The notes below the pieces were generated by a model. That model saw only the letters and a list, made by a program, of their open reading frames with translations. It had not been told where the DNA came from and ran no database searches. A DNA stretch of 64,000 nucleotides from Liolophura sinensis (taxonomy: Eukaryota; Mollusca; Polyplacophora; Chitonida; Chitonidae), in NCBI RefSeq assembly GCF_032854445.1, contig NC_088295.1:51073385-51137384 (forward strand), written 5' to 3'. Position 1 is the stretch's first letter. The number at the start of each line of letters is the position of its first letter. Positions 49,201 to 61,710 of the stretch are shown here, one piece after another. A program made the position numbers and the translations under genes.

Positions 49201-52200
49201 GACCTCGTCAAACGGCAAACTAACTGTTTTCAAATTGAAGCAGAGCTTAACCAATATAAAGCCCCACATGGCTCACGTTAATTGCATACATACCCAGTTG
49301 TTAATAAACCATGCATATTCAATGAGCATTTGTAGATTTGTTTGCACTAGTAAGTTCAAGAGCATGTCAACGTTCTTTAGCGTTGATATATGCATGATGG
49401 ATTTGATTTTAACGCCGCATGCAGTCAACAATAACCATACATGTCTGTTGTTTGCATGTGCATGTGTAACAGGCACAAGGCATCCTGCACAGTTATACAG
49501 ACCATCGAGGAAGGGTTCAATACTGGGTTTGGTCATGCGTTAAAAACGACAATTCCTACCCCCACCCCCCTCACTTTATTAGTGCTCATCAACAGAGGAC
49601 AAATCAATAAGGACAAATATATATTTACCATCAAAGCACCATCGATATGTTGTTGAAGGTGAATTGAATGCTGTTTAAAACCCACATGAAAGACAGGATA
49701 TGTGTTAACACTAAACATAAAAAGAAATACAGGCTATATTTTCATCTCTGAGAGCAGCAACTTCAGCCTGTGTTCTAATGGAATTAGCCTGTGAGCAGAA
49801 AACATACCCTCAAAAAAAGGTTAAACCAAACCAAAGTCCAACAAGCCGAGACATCACACAAACTGCAGCTATATATACATATATAAACGTGCTATATACT
49901 TGTAAAGGTCTATAGTTGGAGTTATATACTCTCTCAAAACCCAAAACCCATTTTCTACGTTAAATGATACTTGTAAATGTTGAAAACTGTGAGTGTCAAT
50001 ATTTAAAAATATTTCGCCGCGTAATGGTTGCTTGTAAGTTGTACAATAATGTTAGATAAAGCGGAACACAACACTAAAATGATGATAATCTGAAAAAAAA
50101 AATAGTTTCATATTACAACGTTTTATAAGCATCTGGTAAATAGTTAAATTTCTAGCATTTCAGAAAATCTTAACCTAACACAACAAATGCATTAATCCGT
50201 CCTTCAGCTCTGCCAAAATATTGGATTTATACTTAACCAGTTATATATAAAATTTCTAGTTTTAATAGAACTGTTTTGGTTGTAAATAATGGAATCCCAG
50301 CTAGACTGACTTAAAAACCCCATTGGTCAAAAAGTGATTGACCACCATATCGTGTCGACTGCTTCTGCTGTTGACAGTATAAATGTATTATTCTTGTGGC
50401 TTTGCTCTCATTGTCAGCTAAGAACATTGATATTACGCGATTATCGACACGGAATGAAGCTTGAACGGTTGACTATATACTGGTATATAACACGTCGTTG
50501 TACAGAAATTCCTTGGATTAGTCATCTCCTATAAACCGAAGGAATGCTTCACAACGCGTTTGACTGACCGGTGCCATTAGCCTGGGCATCTTGGGAGTTC
50601 CAGACCAACAGTAAATCTTTTGGGTTAACAAGGAATTCTGGTTCGCGTATCGCCTTGGGTGAGACTTGAAATAAATTAATGGGGCATTCGTCACACGGGT
50701 TGTAGGTAAGAGGTATAAATGGGTGTGAGCCTGTGAATGGAGTGAGACGCCCGAAGTCAGGGCCAGTGTCCAGAATTAACAAGGGAGTTGAAGCTATTGT
50801 AAGTGAAGTAGGTAAGATACCGCTCAAGGCTCTTTGATATTACGCAACAAAACCGACATAGCGAGAAAGTATTGATGCCGCTATTGTAGACAGCGAATCT
50901 TCATTCCGCATGATCTGTCAGCAAGCTAACGGGACGGCTCTTCATAAGCATCGCCTGGGGGAACTTCTTTTCGTCCGGCTTTTTCCGCACCTTTCTTAAA
51001 ACCGAACGGGAACAAAGCTGGCCCATTTGCACAATCAGTAGAGTTGTTTTTCACACATGATGTTAGAAAATATACTGTTGTCACCTAGGCCTCTTTATTT
51101 GCAATTAGCAGTGAGTGGGTCTGTAATGACTGTAAGCCCCGGTGGCGCCACATTTTGTCCCGAGCGTATATAAAGCAAAGTAAATTTGCTGACCGGTCAG
51201 CTGTTACTGGGACGAGGAAAAATTCCTCCTCGGCTCATTAGGCGCTTGAAAAGCTCGGTTGCTCAACCTGTTCTTATGCGACAGCAAACTGGCCAAAGAA
51301 CTTGTATGATTGCTAAGTTCCAGTTGCGCAGGAAACGTAAAATATATACAACGGACTGACGACTAACAAACGTAAACGGACGTAAGAAACTTGCCATTCA
51401 GAGTGCTCTGTCATATTTATTACTGAACTCTGGTCAAGAAAAGAAGAAACATAGAAATGTGGAGAATGTCTATATTGTCTACATCGCGTGAAGAGATCTG
51501 CAGATTTGGATGATGTCTATATTGCTAACATCCATATCATTCCCCTTAGAACGTCATATAAGTGTCAGCCGAATATAATTTATTAGTCTGTGTATATGTA
51601 ATTTTGCTCAGCATACATTCACACATTTGTGTAATTCTTTCAATATGAGTGCATAAGTGAAAGCATTGAAGTCATCCAAGCAAACTGTTAATCAATCTGA
51701 ATCATGAGAAAACGCATTCTTTGAGTTTTTTTGTTTGATTTTTTTGTTAAGGAAGTCAACTTTATTTAACCCTTTAATGGAGACTTGTATAGTTATATTT
51801 CAACGACATTTATTCTATAAACTTGATGCAAAGTGAAGGATGTATACCTTACTGAGCTATGGAATTTTGTATTTACCAGCTGGAATTATGTCAACTCTGT
51901 GTTTGCAGACCAAGATTAAAATCTGAATGGGGTTTTCAGTGGGAATAAATGCTTTAGAAGTCCTTTCTCTCATTCTCAGGTCATAGTTATATACCTCATT
52001 TCATCCTTATATATTCATTAAGCGTTGAAATACTACAAAAGAAAACACAATGTTCTGATGTATACTGACAGCGGTAATATAAGGTCTGTCGAAAATAAAC
52101 AGTCGTATTTCACACGCTGTATGTGCGACAGAAATATCCTGTTTTGCATGCACTGCCATAGCTTCTTTGTAATGGTCAATTCAGATCACTTTCCAAAGGG

Positions 52201-55200
52201 TTTTACGTAGAATTGCGCAACCCACAGCCTAATCAGAGTCTTATTGATCGGTATATGTGTTACTCCTGCGGTGCGCATCGTTTAACAAGTGTCAGGCACG
52301 TAGATTAGTGTTATATGGCATCCCATCAAGTCTGCTTCCTTCATCATCTTAACACCGTTCCCACAGGGATAGACTCGGCTACTTTGTTCAACCCGCCTCG
52401 AATTTGTCGCCATTGTTGCAGTGCTATTCCATCGACAAAAGGATGCAAAAGGAGTCTGGTGGAGTTTTGTAAAGAGTCTGACAGACAATCATCGATTGCA
52501 AGCGGTGTCAACCCATCAGCAACCGCCCCGAACGTAGTCCTGATAATAGAGCCGTATTCACCTGCATCTTTAAGCTCATCGAAGAACGTGAAATGGTACA
52601 CAATGACGAAGACAACGAGAAAATGGTGTTTGAAAAACTCGCTGAACCTTAACGCGAAAACACGTGTCGGGATGTATGGGAAAGTGTCAGGTAAATCAAG
52701 ACGGCGTCATCAGCTTATACACAGAGCATATGAAGCGTTTAGTGAAAGAAGATGAGGAGACAAGATCAACGGTGTTTGAATTTTTGAAATAATTTGTTAA
52801 CACCCATACCTGTGAGAAATATAGCGTCCCTCTCGGTATGCTCATAATTCTGACTGAATTATGAAATAACGCATACAATTTAAAAGTGTAACCAACCATA
52901 ATATCCCATAAAAAAACATGTACATTTTTAAGTAAATATTCTGCCTAATTCAAAGTAGGATAACTTATTCACAACCTGCTTGCATATATCCGCTATTTTG
53001 GGGAGAAACGCATATAGGTTTAGTAGAAAAAGGAAACGATTTCTATTATTATTTCACAAACGGTTCAGTTATAACATTTTTTGATACACCATTGTTGAAT
53101 ATATCGTCTATTCGACAGAGTCGGCGAGTCGGAAACTGTTTCACACTTTGCAGGACAAGTGGCCAGTAGGGTTTCGATCCTGACACATTCATATAATCCA
53201 TGCAGAGTAAATGTAGAGCGAATGACGTCATCAACAATTTGAACCTTTTAATTGTCTTCATGATGACTGATAGATTGACTGTCTTGTGTCATTCGACTTC
53301 TGATAACAGCTAATTGTGGGACACATTTTCTTGTTAACCAGATCAAAATGCCTATGATACAAATGATCGATCGATATACCATTAATAACTATACGCCCAC
53401 CATGTGTGGCGGCGTCAAGAAATATCAAGCTTTCCAACTGCCTTATGAAACATTTTGGCTGGCACTTCGGGTGTGTCATTAGCTCCATACCAGTTAATGC
53501 TATAATAGTCCAGAGTTGGCAAAGGCTATCAGAGTGAACAAAAGAAAATATAGGTAAGTGTTAGTGCAAAGTACACGGAAAACTATATTCGAAACTATCT
53601 TTTATTGTGACAGGGATGCCGTTTCGCTAAATGCTTTAATTCTCTGGTGGGCTTTATGGATGGATCTTATACACATGGTATAAGAGCACTTCAATTCTCT
53701 TCACAAAGTATAGGTAGTTTTGCGTATAGTTTTTCAATGGTGTTTCAAACGATGGTTACACTGTTTTCCTTCACTTTAAACATGTATGCCTATATAAGGT
53801 GTTTCCCAATTCTTTTGCTGTTGTTCTTGTTCTGTATTTCACGGGTAACAAACCGGGAAACTGGTTTACCGTCAGTTCACATGTCACTACATCTATATGC
53901 ATACACTAACACGGGCAGTTACACTGAGGACGACTTCTTCGTCTGAAGGAGGCAAACTTCTAACATAAAAGACGCCGCCAATGCTACTCGCATGAGTTCG
54001 TCAATAGCTATTAATTGTCCATTAATTTCTCAGGCGTCTCTCAAGATAAAGAAACTAAACGCGCGTGTTTAACGAAGTACTACTGTATTAGCACAGTGCA
54101 CACGCAATTTCGAAGAGGGGGGCATTGAATCGAATCGACTTTTACAATGCCGACAATAACGTTAACCAACGATAATGGCACCTACAATACACTCATTAAC
54201 GACGGGAATGACTAAGCGATTTCACGCGCAAGCCAGTGGTGGTGCCATCGCACAAACAGTCTGTCAGTTCAGGTGTAGGAACCATATGGTTCATTGCAGT
54301 TACTAGGGAAATATAAACAAAGTGTACGCTAAATGATTGGCAATTAACACTACAGTATGTGTCTCACCTCCAGTGTCTGAGAGAAAGCCGCATGCTTATC
54401 TATCTCAAACTACACATGCGCGCAGTCTCTATACATGAAGACAATTTTGCCAAGTCAAAACTAACATCACATATACATCTATATAAGCATTATACATCTA
54501 TAAAGAAAGTTTCAAAGTACAAATGAAGCTCTGAGGGCCATTTATTAACGGGCTATCCATATAGACATTCAGCCACGAAATACTTGAAAAGCTTTCTGGA
54601 ATTATAGTGATGTGTTCATTTTAATCAGGTAATGCTTTTTTTCCCCACTTACAGCACTTTGAATTCAAATTATAAAACTACCTATCATAAAACACAAAAC
54701 TTGTTATATTTCTTATAACAGGGACTACTCATAAAGTTCGTCATCCTTTTTTTATAATTAAGACCAAGGTGTGATATACATTTAACTTGTGATAGCTCAT
54801 CCAATGAAATGCTTTCAAATTCAAGACTGTTCATTATGTTATCCGTGCTACAACGATTATATAATAACTATATTTCAGTCGCCATTTTATTGCCTCTCAG
54901 ACAATGCTATTGCTAGACATCCCGCCCACACGACATGCTAATATAAATGCATCGGTATGCATGGTTGATTACCTTAATTTAGAACGGCATGTAGTGTGTG
55001 GTGTATATATAAATGCCTTACGTTGAGAACTCATGACAAAGTCTATTCCCTGAGTCATGCCGTGTGCATATAGCTGTCAAAATGACACAGCAACGTATGC
55101 AAATATGGCTTCAACGAATGGGGCTCTTAAGTATTATAACTGTGCATGTGGGAAAATACACATTTATGTTTGTTTAAATTCACTATACATATCCAGGCAT

Positions 55201-55447
55201 GACTGCATCATGGTCGCATGACAACACGCAAGAACGGGCGTGTGCAAGCCAAAGATGTAAAATCTACGGAAAATGCAAAATCTCGCAGTGATTAAAATTT
55301 AGAAAAAAAAAGGAAAATTAAAATGATTATAACAAACGGTAAGCTATGGAACAATCAGCTTCTAACAACCGATGTTTTGTGATTGAAGCAGAGTAAAATA
55401 AATATATGAGTGAATTTTATAGGTGTGTAAACAATGAAAGGTTTTCC

Positions 55448-55505
<58 letters not shown>

Positions 55506-57784
55506 GCTCTCTCTCTCTCTCTCTCTTTCTATATGTGTGTGTGTGTGTGAGTGTGTTTTACGCTTAACACACCGGGCATACAATGTTTGGCTTGGCCTGA
55601 CCACACAATTCATACTTGTCGCTAGAAGTCATATAACACATAGGATTTTCTTCCGTCGAGATCTCGTCTATGGTCTATGATCTCGTCACATGTCCGTGAA
55701 GTGACGACAATTAACGTGCGATGCGTATCTTTTTGTCCTGAACAAAATGCCGTTATGTAGAGTGATTACCATTTCTACAGCTCCTACCGACTAAGTTCTT
55801 TACAATTTTGGCGCGAAAAGTCGTTGTCATTCTGCCCTCGAGGACCTTCAATGCACAGGTATTGTTCTGACTGTGTACACAATGTACAGCTTCAGGGTTT
55901 GTTTCATGGCGATGGAGGGGAGTTACACAAGCCGCAAGAAACTGTTATCAGTGTAAATAAGGCAGAACAGAGGTTTGTTTCACAAAGCCATATTGGACTT
56001 AAGACCATGCAAAGCTTCTCTCTTATTTTGAAACTGGAAAGAAAATGTTTGAAACTTGATGCTCAACTGGCTGAAATTGTACTATATCACAGCATATATT
56101 CAGCCGTCATAATTTTTGATATATTTTATGAGCATATTTAAGAGTTTTGTATTACACTTTCAGGCTAAATCCAGAAACCGCTTTACGAAATGGGCAGGTG
56201 CACTACACACGACAGGGTCGTCCGCAATGGTGAATTTCTGACAACGAACTTTCAGAGTGAAGCGTATCTAATGAACTAACAGCAAGAATAAAGATTCAGG
56301 TGAGGTAACCTTACATGCATGTCGACAGATGCTTCTAGCATTTTTGCAGAATATATATGTATATAAAGTGTACCATCTATACATTAATGCATACACATTT
56401 CAGTACAAATTAAATCACCACAGGACTATTACAGTAAAGTTTGCCTACAGATATTACTGGGGGCCATAACAGTACATATAAAACGAATCCTTTTACACAT
56501 GGTCATCTGTGCAATTATTTGCCTTTAGATAAATGGATCATATATGCAGATAGCGCACGTGCGATCGACAAGAAACCAAGGTTTTTACGGTTTATCAGAA
56601 TAAGTGACTGTAATTTTCTCCTTCAAGACAATTGGAGCTTATGCATTGAAAAATTACATAACATAACTAAAGACGTGCAGCACAGAGAATAAAACCAGAG
56701 CAGCGGCGACAGTGTAATAACTGGCAAATGGTCAGACGTAACTGGTGAAACACGGCCTATTGTCAGTTTACCCTAGTCATGGTTTTATTCTAACTGTTCA
56801 CGTAAATGTATGCAAATCACTAGTTCAGAATTACTCAAAATGGTGTGTTATCATCACATTAAACATACAATCACATAAAAACAATGCAAAGAGACCAGGC
56901 CGCGGGGATGCTTAGTCCACCAGCAAAATCCTCGTTTAGACAGGAATACAATATAAATAAACAGCACAGAGAGTAAAACCAGAGCAGCGACGACTGTGTG
57001 ATAGTTGGCAAATGGTCATACGTAACGGGTGAAATTCGGCCTCTTGTCAGTTTACCTCAGTCAGTGATTTATTCTGACATTTTATTTATGACTAATGGAA
57101 TATGCGTGGTCTCTAAGACAGCGTATCGACTTTCACGGGCAGGTATATGAGTCGCTTACATGTATGCCATGGTTAACTGGTCACTCTCATCGATGGCTAG
57201 CGACGCGTCAAATCTGTGACCAGTGACAGTTCTCGTCATGGATGTTTGTGCTAAATGGACAGACACTGGCATGACATAAATGTTTACCAACGTAAGAGAA
57301 TTGACGCATTTTAAATAAAGCGCATCAGGGGCCACTTTCACAAAGCGCCGAACGACATTTATTTATCGTACGTTTGTCCTACGATATTTTGTACCTCACT
57401 ATTAACGTACCATTGTCCTATATGTGCGATATCGTACAAGTACGACATCTATATGAAAGTGGCCTCAGAATACCGAATCCTTCCAAACAAACAACAAATA
57501 CAATTAACATTGGGAATCTTTGGCACATTAAATTTGATCCCAGAACGATTATACTTGGGAAATGTTCATTTTGACTTAACATGTTAATTTATCAATACTG
57601 GTTTATTCCAAAGTGTCGCCTGAAGCATCATCATTACCTAATAACCAATAAGAAACCAATATTCTGACAAACAACAACAATCAGGCTATCATTAATCAGA
57701 ATGTCATTAATCAGTACATCATTATTGAAATATACCTATATCTCCCTGTCCCCCCATGTCCTCTTATGTACATCACGTTATCAC

Positions 57785-57862
<78 letters not shown>

Positions 57863-60800
57863 AATTTGTGGCTTTAAACAATGAAATACAGTGATAAATA
57901 AATAAAGTATTTAAAATTCCCATTACTCTCACTGTTCAAAATTTAAGGCACACTTGATAACGAACGCCTCTTTGCACTGGAAGAACTAAGCCCAAATTGA
58001 AATGAACACCGTTCATGTCGTGACATTTTGGATCACCTTTCATGCAGCACGAGGCGATCCACTGTCATAGTGTTTGATTTGATACAGTATTTTCCCATCC
58101 AGTACATACACATGTAGATGTATTCACATATTACCAACACAAAAAAAAAGAAAAAAAAATCCTCCAAATAAAATATATCTTTCTTCATATGCCATGTTTC
58201 CACCAGTCAATGTTTCTTTGTGTCTCTCTGAATTCAACAGGGGGATTTTCAGTGGCCTTGCCACTCGATACTCTTTAACACGAATCTACGATGATGCACC
58301 GGAGTTTACCGAACGTGACACGCTGATCGACTTCGGGGTGTTACTTAGTGCGTCAACGGTATAAGCCACACAGTCTATATTGACCGAGTGTGATGCTAGA
58401 CAATATGTATATCAGATAACGACAAAACATATTTAACAGTTTCCGAACGTGCCGCTCTTAATTGAGCAACGGTAAACGGAACATTCATGCACAGAAAGGG
58501 AGATACTGTTTGATTGGACAGATATATAGATGGTACGGAAGTCTATCGTCCATACATATATGACCAGACAGGAAAGGGGTGCGTGGTATATAAGGATTGG
58601 CCCAGTAAGGGATAAAATTGTACATATATATGTAAAGCTGCGTTCTGACGATGCGATTTGTTGTATCGACTCGTCGAAATCGCTGAATGTACAATACGAT
58701 AAAGTCTGTATCATAAGCTGCGTTCATACGATGCTATTTGTCCTGCGCTTCAATCGCATGAAATAACACGTCTCATCTTCATTCGAAATAAAAAAATTGC
58801 GAGCAGCATTGACTAAGTCACAAAGTCACAATTTTGCTTAACCCAGGTAAACAACAACGCTTTAAATTTTCGCAAAAATTGTTAATTTATCTAAAAAAAT
58901 TTTTCTGAAAACAAATCGTTAAATATTTTTAATATAATTTTTACAACTGTCAAATGTAACTTTGCACGAAAAATGTCCTTCACTTAAATCATTGTTATGG
59001 GGCCTCCGTGGCTCAGTTGGTTATAGCGCGCTAGCGCAGCGTAATGGCCCAGGAGCCTCTCACCAATGCGGTTGCTATCAGTTCAAGTCCAGCTCATGCT
59101 GACTTCCTCTCCGGCTGTATGTGTGAAGGTCTGCAGTAACCTGCGGATGGTCCACCATAATGCTGGCCGTCGTCTTATAAGTGAAAGATTCTTGAGTTCG
59201 GTGTAAAACACCAATCAAATAAATAAATAAATAAATAAATAAATAAATCTTTGTTTCAGAACCCCAGCGTCAATGGTGGTGCCCGTCATTCATCAAACCA
59301 CCGATTCTTTCGCAGTAATTGATTAAATATAACAGTTTTTGTAACGTCCTTGTCGGTCAGATGAATGAAGTAGGCCATGGTAAGATAAGCCATGGCGTAT
59401 TGTGCTACATCTAGAGATTGTCTAAATTGCTGGGGTTTAGTCCAGGCCATACATAACCTAAAAATTGCACGCATTCAAAACAACAGAAATACACGTATGC
59501 AAAGCAATCATCAACATATATTTTATTACTCGATAACTTTCAGTTTTAGATTAAAAAGCTTTGCGATTAATTCACCTTTAACTTATATTAGTCCAGCTTC
59601 AGCACGGTCTTTTTACCTTCCTAAAGCACAATTCTCCTCTATGGAAAATTGTTTTTACATTCGAGTTCGATTCACAGCCCTTGTACGTGTATTTTCCTTT
59701 TTCAATTCATCTCGTTAATAAACTAAAGTTCTTTTAAAATATGGATCGTTTACACAGTGAAAAAAGAATAGATTGCAAACAGAACGCAAATATGCATACA
59801 TATAAACACACAATAGGGTTATGGTCTTAACGCAGTTATCCCCCCTACCATATAATTGGCTGCACTTCACGTACATCAATAAAATCCTCAAAAACTCATG
59901 TGTAGCTTTATTGGTGTTCATATTTTAGTGGGACCACTATGATATGCAAACATGCCGATTTTGAAACACATCTACATTGTACAAGGGTTGTTCTATTAGT
60001 ATACTGATAAGAAAAAAAAAGTTTTACTAGGGTTCTTATTTATGCCAGATCACAAATTTCTTGAAGGAATCTTGGGGAGCGAGTCTCGGACCAGTGGTCA
60101 ATATGGTCGTGCTTTAATCGCTGTGACTGGGTTGGGTGGTTGTGGGGTAACTCCCAGCCCAAACCTGTACATTTCACATGTGAATGGTTGTCAGTAACTT
60201 GCCAATGGTCAGTGGTTTGCCCCGGGCACACTGGTTTCCCGGTTAAAACCTTACACAGTGAAAAACCTTATTTTTACATCAGCGTGAGAAAATTTGTGAC
60301 AGATAGCAGATTACAAAATGTTGGTTGACTGTCTTTCTTTTCCTAAGTGTGCAGCATAGACCAAAATTATAAGCTATCTTCACGGCCTGAATATTTATTT
60401 ATTTATTTGGTGTTTTACCCCGTACTGAAGAATATTTCACTTATAAATATAACGGCGACCAGCATTATTGTGGGAGGAAACCGGGCAGAGCCCGGGGGGG
60501 GGGGGGAGGGAAACTCTCGACCATCCGCAGGTTGCTGACAGACCTTCCCAAGTCGGCCTGAATAAATGTGATTTTACTGCAGTCTATTATCATTGTTACC
60601 TATTAGGCCACAATTTTCTTTACCTGTAGCAGCTTTGCTGACATCGTCCTGTATACACTTCATGAGGTCGATAGCTCCTTCTAGAAGTTCCACAGGGTCG
60701 TATGCTTGAGCTCCAACACGCACCTGCCCAACAGGTATGAAAAAGAAGAAGGAAATCATGCACTGTAGGCCTATAACTCCTACGAAAGTTCGGTAGCACC

Positions 60801-61710
60801 GCACAAGCAAATTCAAAACTTGTGTGTGCATGAGACAAATAGTTAAATAGGCAAGTTTCGTATCAGGAAATTTTAGAGTTAATGCATGTATCATTTATTA
60901 TGGTATATCTGCACAGGCAACTGTAGGATTACTAATTACTAATTAATGTACTGTTGTTTGGTGTTCCTGTACTTGGCTTATTTAAAATAAGTAATGATCA
61001 GACATCATTGTTAAAATCCTCACTGGATCATATGTCTTAAACTAGTGACGTCTGATAAATTGGTATTCTCTTTCAAATTCTCTATACTTGGTTTTTGTTC
61101 GCTCGATACAAAGACATCGTTGTTAAAATCCTCACTGGATCATATGTCTTAGACGTCTGATAAATTGCAGTTAATAACACTGCATTTTTTACATTCTTCT
61201 GCTTAAGCTATGGCACTAGAAGGCGTGTAAATGGCTACTTCTTAAGCATTTACGTGTGACCAATTGTCAACTATCACACTGTCGTCGCTGCTCTGGTTGC
61301 GCCCGTTTGGTATGTTTTAGTTACATAAGCCTAAAACATGCACTCATGATGTGGGTCACTTAGAGACTGTTTTTGTGCACACAGTACTTCACAAGTATGA
61401 TTTAAAACCCCAAACATACATACATACATAAAAGTTACTACACAATGCGCAAAACCAATACAGAACGTATTTCGGAGGGAAATTCGCAACTAGGTCTCTA
61501 TGGACACCCATTCTCGGTCACACCAAGGGAGAAAACTCTTACATACCGTCTGGCTGCGGCTCCGAGTCGGGCTGATGATTTCATTCAGGTCCAGCAAGTT
61601 TCTTGCGATTCTCTGACGTTTAAATTTTCCTCCACCCTGGGGCCGCCTATCCGGCGGGGTCATCTGTAAGTTCATCTCTCCCTGGGCATGGCTTCTTCTT
61701 CTCCCACTGG
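39458..61710 (-). CDS. bHLH-Orange (HES/HEY-like) transcription factor, lacking first exon(s)
   Basis: Three minus-strand exons join in frame: 61710-61547 (phase 2), 60723-60624 (phase 1) and 40167-39458 (to TAA). They give about 323 residues. KRQRIARNLLDLNEII in the first and AYDPVELLEGAIDLMKCIQ in the second align with helix 1 and helix 2 of HES-type proteins (pattern RxRIxxxLxxL...ILExxVxxLxxLQ). The last exon has MAGFQDCAQEVMRYL followed by LPESHPVCLGLRQHLL, a clear Orange domain. Such proteins are usually dimeric transcriptional repressors. Odd points: the basic region before helix 1 (RPQGGGKFKRQR) lacks the expected Glu and Pro; there is no C-terminal WRPW or YRPW, and the protein ends acidic (LLEDDDDDMSVFYDSEGYLD...). 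One intron is 20.5 kb. The first listed exon begins mid-codon, so at least one upstream exon is missing. Assignment to a named subfamily is not possible. Confidence 0.78.
43167..43229. repeat. (AT)n microsatellite
   Basis: About 31 uninterrupted AT dinucleotides, a self-complementary stretch that can extrude a hairpin. Confidence 0.98.
44965..45400 (-). pseudogene. Remnant of a non-LTR retrotransposon (LINE) reverse-transcriptase ORF, 3' part
   Basis: On the minus strand, two frames in succession give TLTGCPRGTSHALLY and KLRLFYKMI, then after a frameshift TRMRPQSSDLNAHKFMRH and a zinc-knuckle-like CRCGHPFENPEHLFLGCPDY. This pattern (RxRxSxLNxH, CxCG...EHxFxxCPxY) is typical of the end of LINE ORF2 proteins in invertebrates. 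A stop codon near 45380 and the frameshift show that it is dead. The 5' portion of the element is not visible. Confidence 0.75.
48048..48082 (+). repeat. Poly-G tract with G-quadruplex potential
   Basis: 35 bases almost entirely G, broken by two T. Long enough for multiple quadruplex registers and prone to assembly error. Confidence 0.9.
52344..52606 (-). other. Unassigned ORF, possible fossil coding fragment
   Basis: A minus-strand frame of 85 codons (FFDELKDAGEYGSIIRTTFG and onward) has more protein-like composition than its surroundings. A plus-strand frame (52315-52755) overlaps it, so at most one can be real. No family was recognised, there are no flanking splice sites that fit, and no start context stands out. 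Confidence 0.2.
55452..55556. repeat. (CT)n followed by (GT)n microsatellite
   Basis: A CT run of about 78 bp (one A/G interruption near 55505), then ATATGTGT... with GT repeats to 55556. Confidence 0.97.
56678..57081 (+). repeat. ~115-bp direct duplication, 284 bp apart
   Basis: 56678-56792 and 56962-57081 share CAGCACAGAGA(A/G)TAAAACC, GGCAAATGGTCA, CGTAAC...GGTGAAA and TTGTCAGTTTACC in the same order, at roughly 85% identity by eye. Confidence 0.75.
57326..57468. mobile_element. Small MITE with inverted ends
   Basis: The ends CAGGGGCCACTTTCACA and TATGAAAGTGGCCTCAG are inverted repeats; the ~140-bp interior is AT-rich and noncoding. The ends resemble, but are not identical to, those at 28801-28930. 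Confidence 0.65.
57788..57860. repeat. (AT)n microsatellite
   Basis: About 36 uninterrupted AT/TA dinucleotides. Confidence 0.98.
58635..58744 (+). repeat. Two direct copies of a ~28-bp motif
   Basis: AAGCTGCGTTCTGACGATGC at 58635 and AAGCTGCGTTCATACGATGC at 58715, each followed by (G/T)ATTTGT. Possibly termini of a small unrecognised element. Confidence 0.5.
58997..59243 (+). mobile_element. Main-family SINE, near full length
   Basis: Head GGGGCCTCCGTGGCTCAGTT with both promoter boxes, a body deletion after CCTGCGGATGGTC, and an (AAAT)n tail. Flanks TAAATCATTGTT (58985-58996) and TAAATCTTTGTT (59244-59255) look like a 12-bp duplication with one change. Confidence 0.85.
60040..60250 (+). 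mobile_element. Degraded fragment of another SINE type
   Basis: Contains TTTCACATGTGAATGGTTGT, CAGTAACTTGCCAATGGTC and TTTGCCCCGGGCACACTGGT, which resemble the central body of tRNA-derived SINEs common in molluscs. Head and tail are not recognisable. Confidence 0.4.
60394..60553 (-). mobile_element. 5'-truncated SINE with 11-bp target duplication
   Basis: Main family, minus orientation, from the (TTTA)n tail to the CTTCCCAAGTCGG block; the tRNA head is absent. It is flanked by CGGCCTGAATA at 60383-60393 and 60554-60564. It holds a G run (about 60494-60507) and sits 60 bp from the bHLH-O exon donor at 60624. Confidence 0.85.
60624..60723 (-). CDS. bHLH-O exon with loop end and helix 2
   Basis: This exon has 100 nt, acceptor CTGTTGGGCAG and donor CAG|GTAAAG. 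It encodes VRVGAQAYDPVELLEGAIDL then MKCIQDDVSKAAT. The VELLEGAIDLMKCIQ segment fits the HES helix-2 pattern. The usual lysine-rich end of the loop is replaced by AYDP. Confidence 0.72.
61000..61165 (+). repeat. Local direct duplication (~60 bp)
   Basis: GACATCATTGTTAAAATCCT at 61001 recurs at 61113 with one difference, each followed by CACTGGATCATATGTCTTA and GACGTCTGATAAATTG. The first copy carries a short extra segment. Confidence 0.8.
61547..61710 (-). CDS. bHLH-O exon with basic region and helix 1
   Basis: This exon has 164 nt, acceptor CATTGTACAG and donor CG|GTATGT. It encodes SGRRRSHAQGEMNLQMTPPD, then a basic stretch and KRQRIARNLLDLNEIISPTR. Aligned on RI, the position normally holding the E-box-contacting glutamate is glycine. 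It enters with one base still needed from an upstream exon that I could not find. Confidence 0.68.

Larger units (their letters stand above)
40168..60623 (-). other. 20.5-kb intron of the bHLH-O gene
   Basis: The intron runs from donor GTAAAG (minus, 60623) to acceptor CTCTTGCAG (40168). It contains a LINE remnant (44965-45400), AT microsatellites (43167-43229, 57788-57860), a poly-G tract (48048-48082), a CT/GT microsatellite (55452-55556), a local duplication (56678/56962), small inverted-repeat elements, and SINEs (58999, 60394). No further coding exon with clear homology was found. Confidence 0.6.

Noticed and set aside
50549-50827. Minus-strand ORF with an ILDTGPDFG motif, reminiscent of a retroelement aspartic protease
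   Set aside because: Only the short DTG-like motif is suggestive; no neighbouring gag, RT or integrase sequence and no LTRs were seen.
51160-51230. TATATAAAG at 51167-51175 as a core promoter
   Set aside because: A single TATA-like string in AT-rich DNA with no downstream ORF or exon to support it.
52315-52755. 146-codon plus-strand ORF as a gene
   Set aside because: Low-complexity composition, no family recognised, and it overlaps a minus-strand frame that looks at least as plausible.
55824-56141. 105-codon plus-strand ORF
   Set aside because: No similarity, domain or splice context; the length is within what AT-rich noncoding DNA yields by chance.
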